NCBI GenBank assembly: GCA_011947345.1
Contig: JAAVTG010001018.1
Span: forward strand, 1 to 52,817
Reading direction: 5' to 3'
DNA length: 52,817 nucleotides
From: Phytophthora quininea
Lineage: Eukaryota; Oomycota; Peronosporomycetes; Peronosporales; Peronosporaceae
Of this stretch, positions 33,068 to 42,141 are shown in pieces; within the stretch, counting starts at the first letter, position 1, and the number at the start of each line of letters is the position of its first letter. The notes under the pieces were generated by a model. That model was not told where the DNA came from, made no database searches, and worked only from the letters and a program-made list of their open reading frames with translations. The translations under genes and the position numbers were made by a program.

Positions 33068-34306
33068 TTACTCGCAGTCCAAGACGATACGACCAGCCAA
33101 CTTGCCCGCAGCCATGCGCTCGAACACACTCGGCAGGTTCTCCAGCTTCTCGATCTTGTACGTCGTCGAGACATCGCCCGCTGCAGCCAACTTCAGCGCC
33201 TCGATTGAGTCCTGACGGTTGCCAACGTACGAGCCGATGATGCGGTGCGCGTTCAACACCGACCCGAAGACCTCGGCGGTGATGTGGGTGTCCTTGGGCA
33301 GACCCACCAGCACCACAGCACCGTGCGGACGCAGGAACGACAGAGCATCAGCGTATGCCTCGCCGCCCGACGCCACCACCACCGTCGCGTGGGCGCCGCG
33401 GCCCTCCGACGCAGCAAACACCTTCTCCTTGACGTTGCCCTCCTTGAAGTCGATGAAGTCCTTGATGCCGTACGATGCCACCAGTTTGCGCTTGTCCTCG
33501 CCAGAGTCGATGGCGATCACGCGGTAGCCCATGGCACGAGCGTACTGGCAGGCGAGGTGACCCAGACCGCCACCGGCACCCGGAATGACAACAAAGTCAC
33601 CGCAGTTGCCGCCGATCTCCTTCAGAGCCTTGTAGACAGTCACTCCGGCACACAAGATCGGAGCAGCAGCGTGCATCGGCAAGTCCGTCGGGATCGGAGT
33701 CACGTGCTCCGAGAACGACACGCACCACTGCTGGAACGAACCGTCGACGGTGAAACCGTGCAGGTCAGCGTCCACACACGTCGACTCGTGGCCCTTGCGG
33801 CAGTCCTCGCAGCCGAGACACGAGTTGGCCAGCCACTTGACACCCACCGGGTCGCCGATCTTGAGGTTCGTGTAGCTGTGATCTCCGATGGCAGCGACGT
33901 AGCCAGCGCCTTCGTGACCGCCGACAAGAGGCAGCTTGTTGTCCAGGGGCCAGTCACCCAGCCAAACGTGCAGGTCCGTGTGGCACACGCCGCTGTAGGC
34001 GAGACGCACCAGAACCTCACCGGGCTTCAGGTCCTTCTGCTGCGTCACCGGCCAGTCCTTGCGGACCTGCAGTGGCGCATTGTTCTTCTCGAACACAACC
34101 GCGGTCTGGGTCTTGGGGATGTCGTACTTGGTCTGCGACTTGACCGAGAACGAGCGCGACTGGCAGCGCGGGCACGTGCAGCCCACGGCGTGCTGGCTGC
34201 AATTACCGCAGCGGCATTGACCGCTGTGGGCCCCGACGATCGACTTGGTGGACGACTGGAGGACCCGACGAGCAGGCTGGTTGAAGCGGGCGACGGTGCG
34301 CAGCAT
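33068..34306 (-). CDS. Zinc-dependent alcohol dehydrogenase, copy 2
   Basis: 412 residues, no intron, with the zinc ligands, structural zinc site, Rossmann motif and mitochondrial-type N-terminus described for copy 1. Its protein sequence is identical to copy 3 (40278-41516), which lies inverted about 5.8 kb away. The DNA is almost identical too, apart from a cluster of about ten silent differences within about 40 nt (33645-33680). Homology with copy 3 starts just upstream of the core promoter (34371) and stops at the stop codon. It is divergent from copy 3, with a MULE between them. Long open frames on the other strand are codon-bias shadows. Confidence 0.95.
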   Translation of the reverse strand: MLRTVARFNQPARRVLQSSTKSIVGAHSGQCRCGNCSQHAVGCTCPRCQSRSFSVKSQTKYDIPKTQTAVVFEKNNAPLQVRKDWPVTQQKDLKPGEVLVRLAYSGVCHTDLHVWLGDWPLDNKLPLVGGHEGAGYVAAIGDHSYTNLKIGDPVGVKWLANSCLGCEDCRKGHESTCVDADLHGFTVDGSFQQWCVSFSEHVTPIPTDLPMHAAAPILCAGVTVYKALKEIGGNCGDFVVIPGAGGGLGHLACQYARAMGYRVIAIDSGEDKRKLVASYGIKDFIDFKEGNVKEKVFAASEGRGAHATVVVASGGEAYADALSFLRPHGAVVLVGLPKDTHITAEVFGSVLNAHRIIGSYVGNRQDSIEALKLAAAGDVSTTYKIEKLENLPSVFERMAAGKLAGRIVLDCE

Positions 34307-34351
34307 GGTGGTGGAAGTTTTTCGAGGTTATTGGGGTGGGCAGTAGTTGGG

Positions 34352-34367
34352 AAGTTGCGGAATGAGT
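34352..34367 (-). promoter_or_regulatory. Inr/FPR core promoter of ADH gene 2
   Basis: Minus-strand ACTCATTCCGCAACTT fits TCATTYYNCAWTTT at 13 of 14 positions, 46 nt upstream of the ATG. The identical box lies in front of copy 3. Confidence 0.7.
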
Positions 34368-34371
34368 GGAG

Positions 34372-36109
34372 TGGTCGATGCAATGGTGCTACGTGTAAAG
34401 TCCTTGGGGCTGCTCGAGCTGAGGCGCTCTGGGTTGCTACGACCAGCGATGGCAGGATCGGGTTGCCTATAACTTCAACAACTTGCGTGTCCGGACATGC
34501 CGGCGACAGACTTGCCATGCTGAAGCGGTGAGTGGCACCTAACTGAGTCCGGCCACGGCCTGGTTCAACCACATTCGCTGCCGAGCATCCTGGGATCCGT
34601 CAAGTCTTAGGACGGCCACAGCTGTGTGTTAAACCCCGCACCAAGCAAGTGCTGCCAGGTGGTGAAGGCCGCTTCAACCTCATCGCCGGAAATGCAAGCT
34701 CTCGAGAGCATGTCGACCAGCTAAATGAGCGCGCAGAGCCGGCAAGCCACCAGCAGCTCCAAGAACTCCACCGCGACGCTTATGGCCATAGGGTTGTTGT
34801 TGTGCACGAATGGAGCCCGCGCGGCAAGCAGAGCGTGCACCGTTGGGGTTCAATGCCACACTTCGAGGCGCTGCCACTTCAAGGCACTGGCTCAGCTCCG
34901 GTACGCATCGAGCGTCATTGGCACTCTTCTTCCGGCGCCTCGGGGCTTAGCGCAAACTCCGCTCGTCCTCGCGTCGTCTTAATTTGCAGCAGCAGCCATC
35001 CGTGTTGTTTGGTAGGAGAGCACAACGAGGGCTACGACGACGCTGGAACATCCGAACCACCGATGCAAGCGTTGGAGGCGTGTGCAGCACAAGCGAATAT
35101 TCCCAAGTGAGAGGGTTTGCAGCGAGTGGAGCCTACTGATCGACGGTGCAAGGCGTGAATCTCCGCAGCGACGACACGCCACGCACTTGCCACCCGATTA
35201 TACTTTCTGCTGATACGTCCCAACCCAGCGCTGCATTGGTCCGATCGCTCAGCCAAACCGGCAGAAACCGGGGCCGACAAGACACTTAAGTGCTGCGCGC
35301 CTACGTCTCGACGCGTGTAGACTGGCCCTGGACTAGCAAGCTGCGCTACTGAGTAGGGTGACGCGAAGAAACACGGTGCTCTACTGCAGCGTTGCTGGCG
35401 TGCATTCCTGTGGCTGGACCCGATTGCACAGCGCTAAGCCGGCCACAGCTTGCCAAAGTCGCCATGCTGGATGCAGTCGCTGCGTTGAGCTGCACGCTCC
35501 GCATCCAGCACCGTCCCGAGCTCCAGCCTGGAACTGCAGGCGAATCTTCGATCACGAGCAACGACGAAAGCCGGCACTGCAATCACGCAGGATTTGCAAC
35601 CGAGATCCGAGGCTGGAGCGTGCTGGCACTTTGACGCGTGCAAGTTGCCTGCCAGCACTTCGCCCAGCGCCGTCCGCTTGCAGGACACACCACAAAGGCG
35701 GTGCCGGACGGGAGGTACAGTATCGGAGGGAGCTGGCGCCGATGCGGCGCTCTTGCCGGCAGTTAACATGACCCCGAGAGCACTAGCACCGCTGTCAGAG
35801 CTCCGCCGCTGTGCTTTGCCGCAGTAATGCTGCCGTGCAAGCGGTGCAGTCGGTGCTGGATCGACAATTGCACTCGTCTTGAGTTGGATCGCAAAATGTT
35901 CCGTAGGTTGAAGTGACTGTTGCTATCTTTAAGCGTCAGTAGACTTGGTGTTTGTATATCTGAAATTAGCTGAGACCTGAACGTCTTTCCGTCCCGGCGT
36001 TGCACCGAAAGGCTGCATGGTGCCGCGCGTGTTTATCGCGCCGCGTTTTCAAAGATACGCGGCTTGCATTTCACTCGCTCGCGGCACTAATCGCCACCAT
36101 GTGGCCAAC
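34372..36109. other. Intergenic region between divergent ADH genes, left part
   Basis: About 1.7 kb of GC-rich sequence with no supported gene. Open frames such as 34649-35110 have no domain and unconvincing composition. It contains upstream sequence of ADH copy 2 and the left flank of the MULE, including one copy of its target duplication (TAAAAGCAG, 36110-36118). Confidence 0.4.
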
Positions 36110-36118
36110 TAAAAGCAG

Positions 36119-36252
36119 GGGTGAAACTAAGGAGGGCCATTTCTGCCGAAAGCCATTGTACGAAAAAGGACAAGAAATAGCAGCTGCAATTTTCATACAA
36201 AAACAAGCGTGCGCTCCAGCCGTGTCCGTCTCAACAGAGCGTGTCCGCTACA
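36119..36252 (+). repeat. MULE left terminal inverted repeat
   Basis: Begins GGGTGAAACTAAGGAGGGCC. The reverse complement matches 39757-39890 with one mismatch (GTACG versus GCACG). Confidence 0.95.
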
Positions 36253-36278
36253 CAGATTCAGTCATTTCCCGATCGGCG

Positions 36279-37131
36279 ATGGGGCCCAAGCCGTCGCTGC
36301 CCCCGTGCGGCTACATTGTCGTGTACCTGGGCCTGGCATCCGAGGTGCTCTCGGCGCTCCAAGATGAAGCCCGCAGTCGCAACTACACGCCCGTGTTCCA
36401 GGAGGTTGGGGGACAGTGACGATCAATTTCGCGAGCAGTCTCGTGTTGTTCGAACCTCGGGGGCTGTAGGAGAATTGAAGCGTGCGCTGAAGGCAATTAC
36501 TGCCTGCCTGGACCCTGGCTGGCTCCCCAGTGTGTTCTCATTCATGCGCTCTCGTCCTGGAGGGCCAGAACAAGAAAGCCACCAAGACTACCCTACCAGC
36601 GTTATTGATGCGGCCAATAGCAAAGGTCGTGTGCCTGCAAGTATGGTTTGCGCTTTGGAGGAGGGGACACAGCTTCGCGTATTCGACGGCTGCGTTGCGA
36701 CAAAAGATGATGCAAAGGCTCGCGTGCTGTCAATTCCGGTTGGCTTCTGTGTGATTTTTCGTGGAGACCTCATACATAATGGCATGCCGTACGAGACCAC
36801 AAACCATCGAATTCATTGCTACTTGTCCTACCGAGGCCTCGCTTGGGAACCCGACATTGTTTCAAGTGTCCTACCTCGCCACTACGAGTGTCAGTACTGT
36901 GACCTGAAACTAGACCAGTCAAATTTAATGCGGCAGCATCGTCGGTACTGTAAGAAGAATCCCAAGGCTCAAAAGAACGAAGAAACTCGCCGTGCGCCAA
37001 CTAAGAGGCAGGGGCCATGGAGTTGCAATATTTGTGGAGACAGCTACGACGTTGACAGTTCCTACAGAACGCACGTGAGTCGCGGACATAAGCACATTAA
37101 GACCGCATTGGGAAAAGGTACGCAATCGTAA
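36279..37131 (+). CDS. MULE cargo: 2OG-Fe(II) dioxygenase-like protein with two zinc fingers
   Basis: The ATG at 36279 lies 8 nt after an Inr-like TCATTTCCC box just inside the left TIR. One frame shift in the G5 run at 36408-36412 joins the N-terminus (MGPKPSLPPCGYIVVYLG) to the rest. The core shows the double-stranded beta-helix signature of Fe(II)/2-oxoglutarate dioxygenases: HQD (H at 36580, D at 36586), FRGDLIHNG (H at 36775) and an Arg 11 residues later in NHRIHCYL. Two zinc fingers follow: C-x2-C-x12-H-x3-C (36889-36951) and C-x2-C-x12-H-x4-H (37024-37089). Predicted activity is oxidation of a nucleic acid, protein or small molecule; the fingers favour a DNA or RNA target (inference). 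Not a known transposition protein. The family assignment is by motif only. Confidence 0.72.
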
Positions 37132-37198
37132 AATCTTCTGGTTTAAACGGAAAGAATAAATTTTGGCCGCTTTACTTTCAATTAGGTAACCTGTTGTT

Positions 37199-39551
37199 CT
37201 ATCCCCATCGCGCATGTCCCCAGAATCGTGGCGGAATATCGTTTTCGTGATAAATATTCGTTTCTGTCGCCGTGAAGTTGGAAGGACCGGTCAAAGGAGG
37301 CAGCCAGGTAACTACTGTGTCAGAGGATGCTTGTCTAGCTAATCGTGCGGATGGTGGAGTTGCGGGGTGATTTAAATCGATGCGTTCAAACAGAGCGGGA
37401 TCGCGTCTTGTGGCATTCGATCGCCGAACTCTGCTGTGTCGATCGACGCGACGGCGCCGCTGTAGTTGCGCCTGCTGGGTATACGCCGGCTCCTGGATAC
37501 GGATTGGTAGTGTGTGAGCTAGGTCGCGATTAATCCACCAATGCAACGCGAAATCATGAGGGCTGAGAATTTGCCGGCCATTTGATTCTGTGAGAGCAAT
37601 CAACTCGTGTAGACATGGTCGTCCGTGCACCGTCCGAAATACTCCTGTGCATTTTCCTTGGTCAGCTCTCCGGAAAATAACCATCCGAGCTTCCTCCCAC
37701 AGCTCGTTCGTTCGTGTGAGTGCCCACACGGTGATGATACGAGTGACAGCCGCGAATCGATTTCCTTGCAAAAGGTAAGGAACCCGAGCAGAATTTCTCT
37801 CAGCCAGAAGACTCGTATTAGATGCAGCTGCTTGCCACCACGGCAGTAGGGAGAGAAACACAGTGAGAATGTCGCCGTTGCAACCGCGGAGCCATACTTT
37901 ACACTTTGCGTGGGCTCCTTCGACAAAAGATGTGTCACGGATCCCAAAATGCTGGAACCGGTCGGTCCAGGCGCGAACGATTCGTGTCTTGTATTTCCAC
38001 CAGTGCTTATCAAGATAATCAGAGAGAGGTCGATTCAAACTTCGCAGGATAGAGTGCTTGTCCTCGAATTCCTCTTCCGTTGCTGCATCGACCGCCTCGT
38101 AAAAGCTGACATGAATGCATCAGTCTGCCAAGTGTTCTCATACTTTGGTTGGCCCGGAGCTGGGTTTTCAACAGGTACTTGACCGAGAATTTGTCTTGTT
38201 TTACTGAGTACATTCTTGTTCATGTGCCACCGACATACAACAGCCGCCACTTCGGGGAAAACGGCATCAATAGCGTTCATGGAAGCCAACTCACGGTCGG
38301 TAAGAATAAGACACGGCAGTCCAATTCGCATTTCGATGAGGAAGTCTCGCAGTGTTCGCATGGCCCATTCGTAATCTTCTTCCCTCTCTCGCGGTAACCA
38401 ACATTGTGCTACAGGTAAAACAGTGTTAAAACCTGTCAGCGAGATAATATTGAGCAGTGGCAACTTGTACTTGTTCGTCTTGTACGTGCAATCCATACCA
38501 AGAACCTCGGGGTGTCGCCGATACTGTGAGAGTGTGCGAGGATGAGCCCAGAACAAGTACAGGAGTTGGTTGGACTCTGGATCAGTTTCCCACCGGTAGT
38601 AAAATCCTTCGTCGTTTAACCGAGAAAAGAGGACCTCCACCACTGTTTGAGTTGCTAGTTCACGTCGACGAGTAGCATTCCTCATGTTGGCGATGTCTTG
38701 GGGTATGACAAAAGAGCCCGGGTCAGCCTGGAACAAGCTTGCACACACAGCACCTGGGGTTATTCCAACTCTAGTTTGAGCCTGGACGAGGAGCTCTAGA
38801 GATGCTGCAGGCGGAACATCTGTAGCTGCACAAGCTCGTTGTCGATGGCCTGGGTGGACTCGAGCATCCTGCGATGGCGGGTGATTATGAAGGCTACTTC
38901 CGTTGCGTGTATGCACGATCTTCCAGGGGCCCTTGGGGTGGTCTTTGCAAACCGCTCTTACTATTATCTTCATAGGGCAACCAATTCGCATGGATCCTCG
39001 CATCGGTCGCTGGCGATTATCGTCAGTAAGGTGTTGAGTGCACTTGGGTTTTCCTGCTCGATCGCAGTCAAAACCACGTTTCCAAACTTCATTGGGGGCA
39101 GCATTCGGGGGAAGGCACGACGTTTCGTGACGTTAAAACCGTGTTCTTTCGTCCATCTGTGCAGAGCGGCGATGACTGCTTCCTCGGATTCGTAAGTTGA
39201 TTGAGGAGGTGGCTCGATGGTATAAAGTTGACTCGTGACGACAGGCAACGGGGCAGTGGAAATATCATTTTCGCTAGGCAAAGGTAGCGGAGCGAGGTCG
39301 AAAGAAGATCCCGCGAGCGTGGAGTCATTGTCAAACAGAGTATTGGAGGCGATGGCACCGCGGGTGGGTAACTCGTCGAGCCCGGATAAAGAAGTATTCT
39401 CCTGTTCAGTGGTCATGTCAGGAAACGGGAGAACCTGAAGCAGGTCGTTCATTGTTATGGCAGTATCATCGCTTTCATTCCTCGGGATCGAGACGGTGTC
39501 AAGGTTGCCATTTGAACCGTTGGGGGCATTGAGAAGAAAGTTGAGGTCCAT
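37199..39551 (-). CDS. MULE transposase (MuDR/FAR1 type), two frame shifts
   Basis: Starts at ATG 39551. The N-terminal 100 residues are acidic/Ser-rich. A FAR1-like zinc-binding region follows (GFNVTKRRA...CDRAGKPKC...GCPMKI...HNHPPS). The DDE core has VLGMDCTYKTNKYKLPLL (first Asp), LPCLILTDRELASMNA (second Asp) and, after the second shift, SFVEGAHAKCKVWL (Glu). VVCRWHMNKNV is the family's C-x2-H-like helix. Frame shifts lie in the G5 run 39094-39098 and the A4 run 38101-38104; in each, one extra base restores the expected family sequence. The gene ends at 37199, convergent with the cargo gene. It cuts and pastes the element by binding the TIRs. All catalytic residues are present, so it may be active if the shifts are errors. 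Confidence 0.9.
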
Positions 39552-39756
39552 CGTTTAAGATCGAGTAGGTATGCCTTTTGATGCGGAGCTTGTGCTTCAG
39601 ACGTAGAGGTTGAGAGGCTGCGGACTGGAAGGGATGTGGTGAGGTTAGAAGTGAGGTTAGTGTCGTGTTCACAACTTGTGCTATTAAAAGTTGTCTTCGT
39701 CTTTAGACACTGAGTCTTTGAGAACGAGAAACATTCGAGCTAATTTGAGTCAACAT

Positions 39757-39890
39757 TGTAGCGGACACGCTCTGTTGAGACGGACACGGCTGGAGCGCAC
39801 GCTTGTTTTTGTATGAAAATTGCAGCTGCTATTTCTTGTCCTTTTTCGTGCAATGGCTTTCGGCAGAAATGGCCCTCCTTAGTTTCACCC
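39757..39890 (-). repeat. MULE right terminal inverted repeat
   Basis: Reverse complement of the left TIR with one mismatch, ending GTTTCACCC before the 9-bp duplication. Confidence 0.95.
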
Positions 39891-39899
39891 TAAAAGCAG

Positions 39900-40212
39900 G
39901 CCGCCCCCATCGTTGAAGCGCGCTTGTCCTTCAGCTTGCATTTCCGGCGATCGCGCCCAGCGAGCGTTAAACGTCGTTGCTGCAGGTGTTCGTTTGACAG
40001 ATCTTGGCGCCAATCTGCTTGGGGGCGCTCGGCTCAAGGCAACTCGTACACCGATTCGGGGCGTCTTGAAGTTGGGCTCGTACGTCAGCAGGACAGGTCC
40101 CGCCAGTCAATTCGGAGCGGCATGCAACCGACACGCAAGCACCCTCGTTGAAGTGCCGCTGTCGAGGTGCTTCAACTAGACCAGGACCCAGGTCCGCTAC
40201 CTCGGCAACAAA
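39900..40212. other. Upstream region of ADH copy 3
   Basis: Right flank of the MULE and distal promoter of ADH copy 3. No gene seen. It does not resemble the upstream region of copy 2. Confidence 0.4.
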
Positions 40213-40216
40213 CTCC

Positions 40217-40232
40217 ACTCATTCCGCAACTT
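40217..40232 (+). promoter_or_regulatory. Inr/FPR core promoter of ADH gene 3
   Basis: ACTCATTCCGCAACTT, identical to the box before copy 2, 45 nt before the ATG. Homology between the two copies begins about 4 nt upstream of this box. Confidence 0.7.
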
Positions 40233-40277
40233 CCCAACTACTGCCCACCCCAGTAACCTCGAAAAACTTCCACCACC

Positions 40278-41516
40278 ATGCTGCGCACCGTCGCCCGCTT
40301 CAACCAGCCTGCTCGTCGGGTCCTCCAGTCGTCCACCAAGTCGATCGTCGGGGCCCACAGCGGTCAATGCCGCTGCGGTAATTGCAGCCAGCACGCCGTG
40401 GGCTGCACGTGCCCGCGCTGCCAGTCGCGCTCGTTCTCGGTCAAGTCGCAGACCAAGTACGACATCCCCAAGACCCAGACCGCGGTTGTGTTCGAGAAGA
40501 ACAATGCGCCACTGCAGGTCCGCAAGGACTGGCCGGTGACGCAGCAGAAGGACCTGAAGCCCGGTGAGGTTCTGGTGCGTCTCGCCTACAGCGGCGTGTG
40601 CCACACGGACCTGCACGTTTGGCTGGGTGACTGGCCCCTGGACAACAAGCTGCCTCTTGTCGGCGGTCACGAAGGCGCTGGCTACGTCGCTGCCATCGGA
40701 GATCACAGCTACACGAACCTCAAGATCGGCGACCCGGTGGGTGTCAAGTGGCTGGCCAACTCGTGTCTCGGCTGCGAGGACTGCCGCAAGGGCCACGAGT
40801 CGACGTGTGTGGACGCTGACCTGCACGGTTTCACCGTCGACGGTTCGTTCCAGCAGTGGTGCGTGTCGTTCTCGGAGCACGTGACTCCGATCCCGACGGA
40901 CTTGCCGATGCATGCCGCCGCCCCCATTCTGTGCGCTGGCGTGACTGTCTACAAGGCTCTGAAGGAGATCGGCGGCAACTGCGGTGACTTTGTTGTCATT
41001 CCGGGTGCCGGTGGCGGTCTGGGTCACCTCGCCTGCCAGTACGCTCGTGCCATGGGCTACCGCGTGATCGCCATTGACTCTGGCGAGGACAAGCGCAAAC
41101 TGGTGGCATCGTACGGCATCAAGGACTTCATCGACTTCAAGGAGGGCAACGTCAAGGAGAAGGTGTTTGCTGCGTCGGAGGGCCGCGGCGCCCACGCGAC
41201 GGTGGTGGTGGCGTCGGGCGGCGAGGCATACGCTGATGCTCTGTCGTTCCTGCGTCCGCACGGTGCTGTGGTGCTGGTGGGTCTGCCCAAGGACACCCAC
41301 ATCACCGCCGAGGTCTTCGGGTCGGTGTTGAACGCGCACCGCATCATCGGCTCGTACGTTGGCAACCGTCAGGACTCAATCGAGGCGCTGAAGTTGGCTG
41401 CAGCGGGCGATGTCTCGACGACGTACAAGATCGAGAAGCTGGAGAACCTGCCGAGTGTGTTCGAGCGCATGGCTGCGGGCAAGTTGGCTGGTCGTATCGT
41501 CTTGGACTGCGAGTAA
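40278..41516 (+). CDS. Zinc-dependent alcohol dehydrogenase, copy 3
   Basis: 412 residues, protein identical to copy 2. Catalytic zinc ligands C108, H131/E132 and C219; structural zinc C163, C166, C169, C177; Rossmann GAGGGLG from about 243; NAD-selecting D267. A Cys cluster at 31, 33, 36, 43, 45, 48 lies between the presequence-like N-terminus and the enzyme domain. Arranged head to head with copy 2 and head to tail with copy 4, 626 bp upstream. The silent-difference patch relative to copy 2 lies at about 40909-40945, and here copy 3 partly matches copy 4 instead. It probably supports fermentative metabolism; compartment inferred. Confidence 0.95.
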   Translation: MLRTVARFNQPARRVLQSSTKSIVGAHSGQCRCGNCSQHAVGCTCPRCQSRSFSVKSQTKYDIPKTQTAVVFEKNNAPLQVRKDWPVTQQKDLKPGEVLVRLAYSGVCHTDLHVWLGDWPLDNKLPLVGGHEGAGYVAAIGDHSYTNLKIGDPVGVKWLANSCLGCEDCRKGHESTCVDADLHGFTVDGSFQQWCVSFSEHVTPIPTDLPMHAAAPILCAGVTVYKALKEIGGNCGDFVVIPGAGGGLGHLACQYARAMGYRVIAIDSGEDKRKLVASYGIKDFIDFKEGNVKEKVFAASEGRGAHATVVVASGGEAYADALSFLRPHGAVVLVGLPKDTHITAEVFGSVLNAHRIIGSYVGNRQDSIEALKLAAAGDVSTTYKIEKLENLPSVFERMAAGKLAGRIVLDCE

Positions 41517-42091
41517 GGAAGCGGTCGTCGTGAGTGAAAGTCAGTCAGCCGTTGCCTTGGCGATGACTGCAACGTGTCGAGTGCTTGTGTGTGGTGAAGA
41601 AGCATCGAGGGGGCCGTAGTGTATTGTGGAAAGAGATAGCTAGGCTCGAAGAATAGTGTCCGAAAAACGTTTCCCTTTGATTTTTACTTGGAGTTTGTAT
41701 GTCCGTTGTTGAAGCTGTAAATCGTCGTTCCGGGTTCTAATTTGCTCCAGTTGCTGCTCTAAATCGTGCAGTCCGTTTTATGGAATTTACGCGCCAAGCA
41801 GAAATGCATCAGACGAGCCATGATACGCAGCACAAGTCTGCAAGTCTTGCAACAAGATGCAGTCGTTGCCGATTGGAGCGCCGAAGCTTGCACCGTGTTG
41901 AGTGCTAGTGCTACAGCCGATTTCTATCGCCCAGCGATTGCAACGAAGTGTCTATAGCACCCCCCAGCAAGTTGGCAAGCTGCTTGGCTGCTTGGCGGCA
42001 AAGACACCGATGCCTTTTTGCAGATCTTCCTTGCAAGTTGCTGTGCCAATTCCGTCTCGCCTTGCAGGGCTCGCGGGGCGGTTGCTTTCAC
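41517..42091. other. Intergenic, ADH copies 3 to 4
   Basis: 3' flank of copy 3 and promoter region of copy 4. No gene seen. Confidence 0.4.
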
Positions 42092-42106
42092 CTCATTCTG
42101 CGTTTT
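42092..42106 (+). promoter_or_regulatory. Inr/FPR core promoter of ADH gene 4
   Basis: CTCATTCTGCGTTTT matches the consensus with one mismatch, 35 nt before the ATG. Confidence 0.65.
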
Positions 42107-42141
42107 GCCGGCTACTGTCCACCTCAGTAAACTCCACCACC

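Larger units (their letters stand above)
36119..39890. mobile_element. Mutator-like element (MULE) with cargo gene
   Basis: A 3772-bp element bounded by 134-bp terminal inverted repeats with one mismatch and a perfect 9-bp target duplication TAAAAGCAG (36110-36118, 39891-39899). It encodes a MULE transposase on the minus strand and a dioxygenase-like/zinc-finger gene on the plus strand, arranged tail to tail with 67 bp between them. Near-identical TIRs indicate recent mobility. It lies between the divergent ADH copies 2 and 3. Confidence 0.95.

Noticed and set aside
33245..34531. Long open frame (428 codons) opposite ADH copy 2; similar ones at 40197-41339 and 42124-43500
   Set aside because: They mirror the ADH coding strand exactly and exist because of strong C/G third-position bias. 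Repetitive, domain-free protein; no promoter of their own.
34649..35110. 153-codon frame between ADH copy 2 and the MULE
   Set aside because: No recognisable domain, overlapping frames on both strands of equal quality, no promoter signal.
36408..36412. Programmed ribosomal frameshifting in the dioxygenase gene and others
   Set aside because: No slippery heptamer with a downstream structure is evident, and the same kind of break occurs at many unrelated homopolymers; sequence error is simpler.
41902..42141. N-terminal extension of ADH copy 4
   Set aside because: Not present in the other copies and it spans the Inr promoter; ATG 42142 aligns with their starts.
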